Shown: positions 1 to 5,116, counted from the stretch's first letter. The stretch: DNA of 9,898 nt from an uncultured Methylocystaceae bacterium (GCA_945956975.1 CAMFKC010000036.1:1-9898), one strand, 5' to 3'. Notes: generated by a model not told the origin, from the letters alone. Numbers and translations are program-made.

Positions 1-48
1 TCTACCCACTGCATATCGTCGGCAGCGTCAGATGTGTATAAGAGACAG
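1..48 (+). other. Illumina Nextera adapter (non-genomic contig end)
   Basis: Bases 16-29 read TCGTCGGCAGCGTC and bases 30-48 read AGATGTGTATAAGAGACAG, which together are the Nextera read-1 adapter ending in the 19-bp Tn5 mosaic end. Bases 8-15 are ACTGCATA, which matches Nextera i5 index S506 as I remember it. Bases 1-7 match the preceding P5 segment with one mismatch (TCTACCC for TCTACAC). This is library-preparation sequence left on a contig end, not a natural transposon end. Genomic sequence begins at base 49, inside glnB. Confidence 0.97.
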
Positions 49-152
49 CCCTTGGCCTCGGTGACGGTGATGCCCTGCAGGCCGATTTCGTGCAGCGCCT
101 CCTTCACCTCGTCGAGCTTGAACGGCTTGATGATCGCCTCGATTTTCTTCAT
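49..152 (-). CDS. glnB: Nitrogen regulatory protein PII, N-terminal fragment
   Basis: The minus-strand reading frame starts at ATG (150-152) and begins MKKIEAIIKPFKLDEVKEAL, followed by HEIGLQGITVTEAKG. This is the highly conserved N-terminus of the GlnB/GlnK PII family. PII is a small cytoplasmic trimer that senses 2-oxoglutarate and ATP/ADP and relays nitrogen status to glutamine synthetase modification, the NtrB/NtrC pair or AmtB. Only 34 codons of about 112 remain: the adapter at 1-48 cuts the gene before the T-loop and its uridylylated tyrosine. GlnB is preferred over GlnK because of the common alphaproteobacterial glnB-glnA arrangement, but the fragment cannot separate them. A sigma-54 promoter match lies 78 bases upstream of the start. 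No strong Shine-Dalgarno was identified; the bases just upstream of the ATG read GAGGCGTCGG. Confidence 0.95.
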
Positions 153-229
153 CCGACGCCTCGTCCCCTCCGCGCGATCGGCGAAACCGGACGGATTTGT
201 CCCGATCCCGCTGGCCGCAGCGCTCAATT

Positions 230-245
230 AGCACCCGCCGTGCCA
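230..245 (-). promoter_or_regulatory. Sigma-54 (RpoN) promoter of glnB
   Basis: On the minus strand this reads TGGCACGGCGGGTGCT, against the RpoN consensus TGGCACG-N4-TTGCW. The invariant GG (-24) and GC (-12) are present with exactly ten bases between them. Only the first T of the -12 TTGC block differs. Transcription would start near base 218-220, giving a leader of about 67 bases before the glnB ATG. PII genes under RpoN/NtrC control are well known, so the location supports the call. Confidence 0.8.
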
Positions 246-316
246 GCCCGCAAAGGCGTTTCTCCGTCGCAGGCGGTCAGCTGACAGGCATTAGGTGGAA
301 GGGAAAAGCGGCGCAA

Positions 317-342
317 TAGGCGAAGCGCCTAATATTTAGGCG
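317..342. repeat. Nested TAGGCG palindromes, possible operator
   Basis: Three copies of the half-site TAGGCG alternate in orientation: TAGGCG (317-322), AAG, CGCCTAA (326-332), TAT, TTAGGCG (336-342). The last two form a perfect 17-base palindrome, CGCCTAATATTTAGGCG. The first two form a 15-base dyad that shares the middle arm. The block is about 70-110 bases upstream of the glnB sigma-54 element, in the usual range for an enhancer site. It does not resemble the NtrC consensus (TGCAC-N7-GTGCA), so the binding factor, if any, is unknown. Confidence 0.45.
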
Positions 343-386
343 TACATGACAAAGCCCGCCGAGGTCGGGGAAAGCGGCGCGACGAG

Positions 387-410
387 CCCGGACGCGGAAG
401 CGCGTCCGGG
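387..410 (-). terminator. Perfect 10-bp hairpin, possible terminator
   Basis: CCCGGACGCG (387-396) and CGCGTCCGGG (401-410) are exact inverted repeats around a 4-base loop (CTTC on the minus strand). The hairpin lies 57 bases beyond the stop codon of the minus-strand gene at 467-841. No uridine run follows, so it is a candidate terminator or 3'-end stabiliser rather than a textbook intrinsic terminator. Confidence 0.45.
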
Positions 411-466
411 ACGCCGCAGAACGTCGGTTAGACGCACACTGGTTCGCGGGCTGCGATGCGGTCCGG

Positions 467-841
467 CTACCCGGCGAAGGCCGGCGTTTTCAGAGGCGCT
501 TCGTTTTCGAGCAGCGGCCCTTCGACCGCGACGCCGACGCCCGGACCGATCTGCTGAAGGGAGACGATGCTTCCGTCCTTCAAGGCGACGCCGTCGTGAT
601 AGGCGCCACTGTCGATCCGCGAGAACACCACGCTTTCACGCTCGGCAATGTTGAAGCGTTCCTGAACCGGAACGGGGATGTCCGAGAGTTCGAGCCGCGT
701 ATCGTACTGGACGCAAATCGCGCACGACCTGTCGCCGGGCGAAACCAGCCCGATGGAGCCGCTGGGGAAGCGGGTCGTCATATAGCGCTCGCTCTGGCGG
801 GCTGGACGCGATGCGTACATTTCGAGGGAATAGTCGCACAT
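467..841 (-). CDS. Conserved hypothetical protein, 124 aa
   Basis: The product begins MCDYSLEMYASRPARQSERY and ends LENEAPLKTPAFAG. I have an impression of similar MCDYSL-starting proteins of unknown function in alphaproteobacteria, but cannot confirm a named family. It has no signal peptide or membrane segment and should be cytoplasmic. C2 and a C-A-I-C motif in the first half supply three cysteines, which could bind metal or form a disulfide. The rest is beta-type sequence (for example VQYDTRLELSDIPVPVQERF). The start at 839-841 is well supported by a GGAGAGAG ribosome binding site (GGAGAGAGCGAC-ATG). It is a single-gene unit with the 387-410 hairpin downstream. No function is assigned. Confidence 0.8.
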   Translation of the reverse strand: MCDYSLEMYASRPARQSERYMTTRFPSGSIGLVSPGDRSCAICVQYDTRLELSDIPVPVQERFNIAERESVVFSRIDSGAYHDGVALKDGSIVSLQQIGPGVGVAVEGPLLENEAPLKTPAFAG

Positions 842-1096
842 GTCGCTCTCTCCGGTTCGAGGGGGTCGTCTGGATCGGCCATAAGAGGTCCGCCGTCGCC
901 GAGACGCATTTCGGCGACGCCCGTTCTGTTGGACGAAATCCCGGTTCAGGGCGGCCTGACGGGCCTGCCGGCGATGCGGGCGGAGATGAAGAGCGATGCA
1001 GCCCTCGGGCCCGCTGCGCTGCGGCCGACGAACGCCGGTCGCACCCGAATCCGCAACAGCGGCAATCAGAATTGGTTCCGCGGCGGAGGCTCAAAA
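842..1096. other. Intergenic stretch with no recognised gene
   Basis: This holds the upstream region of the minus-strand 124-aa gene and whatever drives the plus-strand exported-protein genes. Open frames here are arginine- and proline-rich with no ribosome binding sites and look like GC-driven shadows. I could not pick a convincing sigma-70 or sigma-54 promoter by eye. Confidence 0.5.
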
Positions 1097-1240
1097 ATGA
1101 TGAGCGTCGATTGCGGTCGCCGGCCGCAGAACCCGCTTGCGGTTTCCTGCGTTAGCAAGAAAGATGAGACATACCGTCGGGATCGTTCGATCCCGTATCG
1201 TTATCAGGCTTCTGGCGTCCACGCCCTGCGAGACGTGTGA
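1097..1240 (+). CDS. Possible small ORF, 47 aa, upstream of the Gly-rich protein
   Basis: The frame starts ATG-ATG (1097-1102) behind a near-ideal ribosome binding site, GGAGG (1085-1089) with 7-base spacing. It ends at a TGA (1238-1240) only 23 bases before the next start. The product begins MMSVDCGRRPQNPLAV and ends YQASGVHALRDV; it is basic, has two cysteines and no membrane segment. Against it, third-position GC is lower than in neighbouring genes, nothing in the peptide is recognisable, and an 8-bp inverted repeat (1178-1195) lies inside it. It may be a leader peptide or a chance ORF in a long 5' region. Confidence 0.3.
   Translation: MMSVDCGRRPQNPLAVSCVSKKDETYRRDRSIPYRYQASGVHALRDV
1178..1195 (+). 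repeat. 8-bp inverted repeat upstream of the Gly-rich gene
   Basis: CGGGATCG-TT-CGATCCCG is a perfect inverted repeat with a two-base spacer, 68 bases before the ATG at 1264. The spacer is too short for a good RNA hairpin unless the stem frays, so a dyad-symmetric DNA-binding site is as likely. Function is unassigned. Confidence 0.35.
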
Positions 1241-1263
1241 CTGATTTTGGAGGGCAGGCGCAT

Positions 1264-1659
1264 ATGAAAAAAATCTTTCTGACCTTGGCGGCGCTTTCAG
1301 GCGGCCTCGCGCTCGCCGGCGCAGCGCATGCCGAGAATGATCTGACGAAGGCCGGCGCTCACCAGTCCGTTATCCAGCTCGCGCAGTACGGCGGCGGCTA
1401 TGGCGGTGGTTATGGCGGCGGCTATGGCGGTGGCTATGGCGGCGGCGGCGGGGGCGGACTCCGCTATTGCCGGACCTGGGCGCAGGGCATGGTCGCACTC
1501 GGCGCGGAAGCCGCCAGAAAAGGCTGTCTGCAATATGGTCCGCAGGGCCTGCACACCAATTTCAATGCGCATGTCGACTTTTGCCTGAGCACGTCGCCGG
1601 GCCGCGCCCAGCGCGCTGCCGCACGCGCGAACGCGATCCTCGCCTCCTGCAATCGCTGA
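1264..1659 (+). CDS. Exported glycine/tyrosine-rich protein with a four-Cys C-terminal region
   Basis: This is a 131-aa exported protein of unknown function. A Sec signal peptide, MKKIFLTLAALSGGLALAGA followed by AHA, is predicted to be cleaved after residue 23, leaving a mature periplasmic or secreted protein starting END. From about residue 42 it has five tandem YGGG units running into a poly-glycine tract. The C-terminal half contains four cysteines (RYC, KGC, DFC, ASC) and alanine-rich helical sequence, consistent with two disulfides. ATG 1264 is chosen over the in-frame GTG at 1237 because GGAGG (1249-1253) sits 10 bases before it and the signal peptide starts there. The YGGG tract suggests a flexible linker or surface-interaction segment, but this is inference. 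Confidence 0.85.
   Translation: MKKIFLTLAALSGGLALAGAAHAENDLTKAGAHQSVIQLAQYGGGYGGGYGGGYGGGYGGGGGGGLRYCRTWAQGMVALGAEAARKGCLQYGPQGLHTNFNAHVDFCLSTSPGRAQRAAARANAILASCNR
1387..1455 (+). repeat. In-frame 12-bp TAT-GGC-GGN-GGN repeat
   Basis: Five tyrosine codons, at 1387, 1399, 1411, 1423 and 1435, are spaced exactly 12 bases apart. Each is followed by glycine codons, and the array ends in an uninterrupted glycine run. Codon variation among units (GGC/GGT/GGG) shows they are not perfect copies. Copy number could vary between strains by slippage without shifting the frame. Confidence 0.85.
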
Positions 1660-1774
1660 TGGATTGGCGGTCGCTCTCCTTCGCGTGAGCGGCCGCCGCG
1701 CCTTCTGTGCGCCGCGCAGGCTAGTCCTGTCGCCCGGCGCCGACGGCGCCATTCGGACGGACCACGCTCACGCC

Positions 1775-2200
1775 ATGCGGAAACGCTTCATTCTCCTCGC
1801 CGCCGCTGTCGTCCTGTCCAGTGCCCCGTCGCGCGCGCAACCGGCCGCGCTGACTGGCGCGGAAGCGTGGAAGGCCGTGGTCGGCAACACAATCATTGGC
1901 GCGACGCCGTCCGGCGAGGCGCTGGTTGAATATTTCGCACCGGACGGGGCGGCGAGGAACCGCATCGCCGGCAAGCCGGGCGAGGGGGAATGGTCGCTCC
2001 GCGGCGCAAGGCTCTGCACGGATTATTCCGACGACGACGACGACGACGGATCCGCCGACGACAAGAGCGAGGATTCGTCCGACGACGAGGAAGCCGACTG
2101 CTTCGGCCTGTCCGTGCAGGGCGACACGCTCACGCTGACAGACGAGGCGGGCAAGGCGCGCGAGTTCAAGATCCTCCCCGGCAACGCCGAGAAGCTTTGA
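1775..2200 (+). CDS. Exported protein with an aspartate-rich insert
   Basis: This is a 141-aa exported protein of unknown function. MRKRFILLAAAVVLSSAPSR followed by AQ is a typical Sec signal peptide. The mature part starts with LTGAEAWKAVVGNTIIGATP and continues with EYFAPDG, GEWSLRGARLC and, near the end, DTLTLTDEAGKAREFKILPG. This resembles small alphaproteobacterial secreted proteins in which a helix is followed by beta strands and a conserved cysteine pair. Between the two cysteines (LC and DCFGL) lies an insert of roughly 25 residues made almost only of Asp, Ser and Glu. ATG 1775 is preferred over upstream in-frame codons because the signal peptide begins there. The ribosome binding site is weak (GGACGG at 1755-1760). 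It is 115 bases after the Gly-rich gene and may be co-transcribed with it. Confidence 0.8.
   Translation: MRKRFILLAAAVVLSSAPSRAQPAALTGAEAWKAVVGNTIIGATPSGEALVEYFAPDGAARNRIAGKPGEGEWSLRGARLCTDYSDDDDDDGSADDKSEDSSDDEEADCFGLSVQGDTLTLTDEAGKAREFKILPGNAEKL
2030..2047 (+). repeat. (GAC)6 trinucleotide repeat coding for poly-Asp
   Basis: Six uninterrupted GAC codons encode six aspartates inside the acidic insert of the exported protein at 1775-2200. The pure codon repeat suggests growth by replication slippage. Further Asp/Ser/Glu codons follow to about 2098. Confidence 0.9.
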
Positions 2201-2231
2201 CTCCCGTTTGCGCGAGCTGGCGCCCCCGACG

Positions 2232-2259
2232 AAAAAAGCCGGGCGTTTCCGCCCGGCTT
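2232..2259 (-). terminator. Intrinsic terminator of glnII (works both ways)
   Basis: AAGCCGGGCG (2236-2245), loop TTTC and CGCCCGGCTT (2250-2259) form a perfect 10-bp GC-rich stem. On the minus strand the hairpin is followed by a run of uridines from AAAAAA at 2232-2237, 32 bases past the glnII stop. On the plus strand it follows the exported-protein stop (2200) with a weaker T-rich tail. Its place between convergent genes fits a shared terminator. Confidence 0.88.
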
Positions 2260-2290
2260 CATTCTCTCAGTCCCGACGTGCGGCGAAAAC

Positions 2291-3331
2291 TTACGCCGCG
2301 ACCGAAGCCTTGCCGCTGGTCGGCACGCTCTGGATCGTCTTGAGGATTTGCGAGGCGATCTGGTAGGGGCAGCCCTGCGAGTTCGGGCGGCGGTCTTCCA
2401 GATAGCCCTTGTAGCCGTTGTTGACGAAGCTGTGCGGCACGCGGATCGAAGCGCCGCGGTCAGCCACGCCGTAGCTGAACTTGTCGATCGACTGCGTTTC
2501 GTGGTGGCCCGTCAGGCGTAGATGATTGTCTGGCCCGTAGACCGCGATGTGATCGGTCACGTTCTTTTCGAAGGCCTTCATCATGGCCTCGAAATATTCC
2601 TTGCCGCCGACCGTGCGCATGTATTCGGTCGAGAAATTGGCGTGCATGCCGGAGCCGTTCCAGTCGGTCGCGCCGAGCGGCTTGCAGTGATATTCCACGT
2701 CCACGCCGTATTTTTCGGTCAGGCGCTGCAGGAGGTAGCGGGCCATCCACATTTCGTCGGCGGCCTTCTTGGAGCCCTTCCCGAAAATCTGGAATTCCCA
2801 CTGGCCCTTCGCCACCTCGGCGTTGATGCCTTCGTGGTTGATGCCGGCCTCGAGGCAGAGGTCGAGATGCTCCTCCACGATCTGGCGCGCAATGTCGCCG
2901 ACGTTCGAATAGCCGACGCCCGTGTAATAGGGGCCCTGCGGCGCCGGGTAGCCCTTGTCCGGGAATCCGAGCGGACGACCGTCCTTGTAGAAGAAATATT
3001 CCTGTTCGAAGCCGAACCAGGCGCCCGGATCGTCGAGGATGGTGGCGCGGGAGTTGCTCGCATGCGGCGTAACGCCGTCGGGCATCATGACTTCGCACAT
3101 CACCAGCACGCCGTTCTTGCGGGCGCCGTCCTTGTACACGGCTACCGGCTTCAGGACGCAATCGGAGCTGCGGCCTTCGGCCTGCTGGGTTGAGGAGCCG
3201 TCGAAGCCCCACAGCGGAAGCTGCTCGAGCGTCGGGAAGCTGTCGAATTCCTTGATCTGCGTCTTGCCGCGCAGGTTCGGCACGGGCTTGTATCCGTCGA
3301 GCCAGATGTACTCGAGTTTGTATTTCGCCAT
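2291..3331 (-). CDS. glnII: Glutamine synthetase type II (GSII)
   Basis: This 346-aa cytoplasmic enzyme makes glutamine from glutamate, ammonia and ATP. It matches the short, decameric, eukaryote-type GSII found in rhizobia and relatives, not the ~470-aa GSI that is adenylylated. Visible signatures are FDGSST (43-48), FGFEQEYF (106-113) with two metal-binding glutamates, NGSGMHANFS (225-234) with the ATP/metal-site histidine, DRGASIRVP (291-299), and LEDRRPNSQGCPY (311-323) with the substrate-binding E/R pair. The N-terminus is MAKYKLEYIWLDGYKPVPNL. ATG 3331 is chosen because GGAG precedes it by 10 bases; the 68 further in-frame codons upstream are unlike the family. A sigma-54 element lies about 80 bases upstream and a strong terminator follows, so it is probably a single nitrogen-regulated gene. 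A separate glnA may lie next to glnB beyond the contig end. Confidence 0.97.
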   Translation of the reverse strand: MAKYKLEYIWLDGYKPVPNLRGKTQIKEFDSFPTLEQLPLWGFDGSSTQQAEGRSSDCVLKPVAVYKDGARKNGVLVMCEVMMPDGVTPHASNSRATILDDPGAWFGFEQEYFFYKDGRPLGFPDKGYPAPQGPYYTGVGYSNVGDIARQIVEEHLDLCLEAGINHEGINAEVAKGQWEFQIFGKGSKKAADEMWMARYLLQRLTEKYGVDVEYHCKPLGATDWNGSGMHANFSTEYMRTVGGKEYFEAMMKAFEKNVTDHIAVYGPDNHLRLTGHHETQSIDKFSYGVADRGASIRVPHSFVNNGYKGYLEDRRPNSQGCPYQIASQILKTIQSVPTSGKASVAA

Positions 3332-3410
3332 TTTATCGGGTCTCCAACGCGATATCTTCCGGTCGAACGCGCCTTGGCTTGCGCCAGCGCTTTCATGCCC
3401 GCCGCATGCA

Positions 3411-3426
3411 AGCAGCGAACGTGCCA
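3411..3426 (-). promoter_or_regulatory. Sigma-54 (RpoN) promoter of glnII
   Basis: On the minus strand this reads TGGCACGTTCGCTGCT, a match to TGGCACG-N4-TTGCW at every position except the first T of TTGC. The -24 GG and -12 GC are ten bases apart. Transcription would begin near base 3400, about 69 bases before the glnII ATG. Rhizobial glnII is a classic NtrC/RpoN-activated gene, which supports the assignment. Confidence 0.85.
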
Positions 3427-3542
3427 AGTGGGCCGTGTCGACGGAGGTTCGGTAAATCGCGGAGGGCCGGGCGAAATCGGGTCGGTCGGCAGGGTTTGGC
3501 GTCAGGCTCTGGCGTTCAGGCCGCGCAACCCGCAATCACGTC

Positions 3543-3565
3543 GCCCAATAAATGGGCATCATGCC
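3543..3565. repeat. Two adjacent dyads upstream of the glnII promoter
   Basis: GCCCA-N5-TGGGC (3543-3557) overlaps GGCAT-C-ATGCC (3555-3565). They sit about 120-150 bases upstream of the sigma-54 element, where an enhancer-binding protein would act. Neither matches the known NtrC site well, so the role is only a possibility. Confidence 0.25.
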
Positions 3566-3653
3566 TAGTGCGAAGGCGTCTTAGCAACAATCGCCATCGG
3601 CCGCGCGATGATGCGCGCGGCGAAGACGCAGATGGTCGACAGAAGGCGACAGA

Positions 3654-3893
3654 TCAGTGGCGGCGCATCCGGTGCGTCGGGTAGGCCAGACGGAACTGGA
3701 GATCGGTCCAGAAGTCGGCCTCGACATCCCGGGGGGACACGAATTCCACGATTTCGTGGACGCTCTCGTCCTGCTCGGTATGCAACTGCGCCCACCGATC
3801 GGCGACCGGAAGAGCCGGACCGGCGTCGGCGGGAATCGACTGGCCCTGCGCCATCCGGCGCCGGGAAAATTCGGAGAATTCGACGATTTGCAT
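3654..3893 (-). CDS. Small hypothetical protein, 79 aa
   Basis: The product starts MQIVEFSEFSRRRMAQGQSI and ends FWTDLQFRLAYPTHRMRRH. It has no cysteine, signal peptide or membrane segment. The core (AQLHTEQDESVHEIVEFVSP) is acidic and the C-terminus is basic. An IVEF motif occurs near the start and again near residue 55. I do not recognise a family. ATG 3893 is supported by GAGAGGG seven bases upstream; longer in-frame starts up to 4037 lack such a site. It lies between sseA and glnII on the same strand, about 210 bases from sseA, with dyads in its 5' region, so it is likely a separate unit. Confidence 0.65.
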   Translation of the reverse strand: MQIVEFSEFSRRRMAQGQSIPADAGPALPVADRWAQLHTEQDESVHEIVEFVSPRDVEADFWTDLQFRLAYPTHRMRRH

Positions 3894-3921
3894 GTTTTTA
3901 CCCTCTCTGCTGTCAGAATCG

Positions 3922-3936
3922 GGCGCGATACGCGCC
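3922..3936 (-). repeat. Dyad in the 5' leader of the 79-aa gene
   Basis: GGCGCG-ATA-CGCGCC is a perfect 6-bp inverted repeat 29 bases upstream of the ATG at 3893. It could form an RNA hairpin just ahead of the ribosome binding site or be a protein site. No function is assigned. Confidence 0.3.
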
Positions 3937-3999
3937 GGGACGCGTGACATGGTGCGTCCGTGACGCAACTCCAGAGCATAATCCAGCAAAAATTCACGA

Positions 4000-4018
4000 T
4001 TGGCTAAAGTATCGCCAA
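4000..4018. repeat. TTGGC-N9-GCCAA dyad
   Basis: TTGGC (4000-4004) and GCCAA (4014-4018) flank an AT-rich nine-base spacer, about 107 bases upstream of the 79-aa gene and just beyond the sseA stop. The spaced dyad with outer T and A resembles the shape of LysR-type sites, but no regulator gene is nearby. Confidence 0.25.
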
Positions 4019-4104
4019 CATTCCGGGCGGCGCACACAAATCACACGCGCCCGCGCTCGCGCCTATACAATAAGCAGGGACGGCCTGCCGAAACCTTCAG
4101 CAGT

Positions 4105-4953
4105 TCAACCGTAGGCGACGGGGCAATCGGGACGTCCGCCCCATTCGGCCCAGGAGCCGTCGTAGACCGGCGCCGACCTGTTGGCCGCGCTCTCCAGGGC
4201 GAGAGACAGGATCGCGGCCGAGACGCCCGAGCCGCAGGTCGTGAGCACGGGCTTCGCCAGATCGACCCCAGCGCCGTTGAATGCGGCGACGAGCGCCGCC
4301 CTGGGCTTCAACCGCCCATTCTCGATGATGTCGGTCCAGGGGAGATTTTTGGCGCCGGGCATGTGTCCCGATTTCAGGCCGGGACGCGGCTCGGGCGCAT
4401 CGCCACGGAAACGGTCGGCTGCCCGCGCGTCCACGACCTGCACGCCGCTCGCCAGCGCCTTCTTCACATCGTCGAGGTCGGCGACCGCGCCATGGTCGAG
4501 CCTTGCGGTGAAGTGGCGCGGCTGCTTGCGCACGGCGCCTTCCTCCAGCGGCAGGCCGGCGTCCTTCCAGGCGGGCAGGCCGCCTTCGAGCACGTAGACG
4601 TCGCTCACCCCGAACGTGCGGAGCGTCCACCAGACGCGCGGCGCCGAGAACAGGCCGTAGCTGTCGTACACGACGACGCGCATGCCATCGCCGAGGCCCA
4701 GCGCGCGCATGGCGCTCGAAAAGGCGATCGGATCCGGCAGCATGTGCGGCAGCGGCGACTTGTGGTTCGAGACGGCGTCAATGTCGAAATGGACCGCGCC
4801 GGGAATGTGCCCGGCCAGATACTCCGACTTCGCGTCCCGATTGGCTGTCGGCAAATGCCAGCTCGCGTCGATCACGAACAGGTCGGGCGCCGAAAGGTGA
4901 TCGGCAAGCCATTGTGTCGTCACGAAATGCTTATGCGCGCTGTCGCCCGACAT
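4105..4953 (-). CDS. sseA: 3-Mercaptopyruvate sulfurtransferase
   Basis: This 282-aa cytoplasmic enzyme has two rhodanese domains. It moves sulfur from 3-mercaptopyruvate, made from cysteine by transamination, to thiol acceptors or cyanide, releasing pyruvate. The N-terminal, non-catalytic domain shows VIDASWHLP (27-35), GHIPGAVHFD (48-57) and VVYDSYGLFSAPRVWW, with Asp at the place of the active cysteine. The C-terminal domain shows VVDARAADRFRG, SGHMPGAKNLPW and the catalytic loop TTCGSGVSA with Cys240. CGSGV(S/T) is typical of mercaptopyruvate rather than thiosulfate sulfurtransferases. The start at 4953 has AAGGA seven bases upstream. Length is normal for the family. Together with cysK on the same strand about 290 bases upstream it forms a cysteine/sulfur neighbourhood, though the gap and the ORF at 5117-5200 argue for separate promoters. 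Confidence 0.95.
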   Translation of the reverse strand: MSGDSAHKHFVTTQWLADHLSAPDLFVIDASWHLPTANRDAKSEYLAGHIPGAVHFDIDAVSNHKSPLPHMLPDPIAFSSAMRALGLGDGMRVVVYDSYGLFSAPRVWWTLRTFGVSDVYVLEGGLPAWKDAGLPLEEGAVRKQPRHFTARLDHGAVADLDDVKKALASGVQVVDARAADRFRGDAPEPRPGLKSGHMPGAKNLPWTDIIENGRLKPRAALVAAFNGAGVDLAKPVLTTCGSGVSAAILSLALESAANRSAPVYDGSWAEWGGRPDCPVAYG

Positions 4954-5116
4954 CGGTCCGTCCTTGTTCGTTTCTCCGTGACCGATTTAGCCCGTTCGCG
5001 CGCGAGGCCGCAAGGTTAACCGGCGGTTGACGGCCGCGTGCGCGAACGCACGGACCCCTGTCCCGGAACGAAGCAAGTTCGCACGCGTTGAAAACGAGCT
5101 GCAACTGGAGCGCAAC

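Larger units (their letters stand above)
153..466. other. Intergenic region between glnB and the 124-aa hypothetical gene
   Basis: This 314-base gap has no convincing gene. It holds a sigma-54 promoter match facing glnB (230-245), a cluster of TAGGCG dyads (317-342) and a perfect 10-bp hairpin (387-410). An open frame from 346 on the plus strand lacks a ribosome binding site, is arginine-rich and runs over the minus-strand gene, so it is treated as a shadow. Confidence 0.7.
3332..3653. other. glnII upstream region
   Basis: These 322 bases hold the glnII ribosome binding site and leader, the sigma-54 element at 3411-3426 and two small dyads at 3543-3565. No open frame here has a ribosome binding site or a recognisable product. 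The bases from about 3570 to 3653 are the 3' flank of the 79-aa gene, where I see no clear terminator. Confidence 0.6.

Noticed and set aside
30..48. Tn5 mosaic end as evidence of a natural transposon
   Set aside because: It is joined to the Nextera read-1 adapter and an i5 index, so it is a library artefact.
34..231. Plus-strand 65-aa ORF beginning MYKRQ, and the opposite-strand ORF ending SLIHI
   Set aside because: Their ends are translations of the Nextera adapter. The genomic part is antisense to glnB and its leader.
346..654. 102-aa plus-strand ORF
   Set aside because: Arginine-rich, no ribosome binding site, and antisense to the better-supported gene at 467-841.
1736..1750. GGCGCC-GAC-GGCGCC repeat between the two exported-protein genes as a terminator
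   Set aside because: Six-base stem with a three-base loop and no T run; such GC palindromes are expected by chance at this base composition.
4000..5019. 339-aa plus-strand ORF
   Set aside because: Exact antisense shadow of sseA; the protein lacks recognisable motifs and has the His/Arg/Val bias of GC-rich antisense frames.
5027..5055. TTGACG as a -35 box for the micropeptide ORF
   Set aside because: No acceptable -10 box at 16-18 bases (ACGGAC is found), so no promoter is called; the nearby hairpin CGTGCG-CGAA-CGCACG (5037-5052) is also unassigned.
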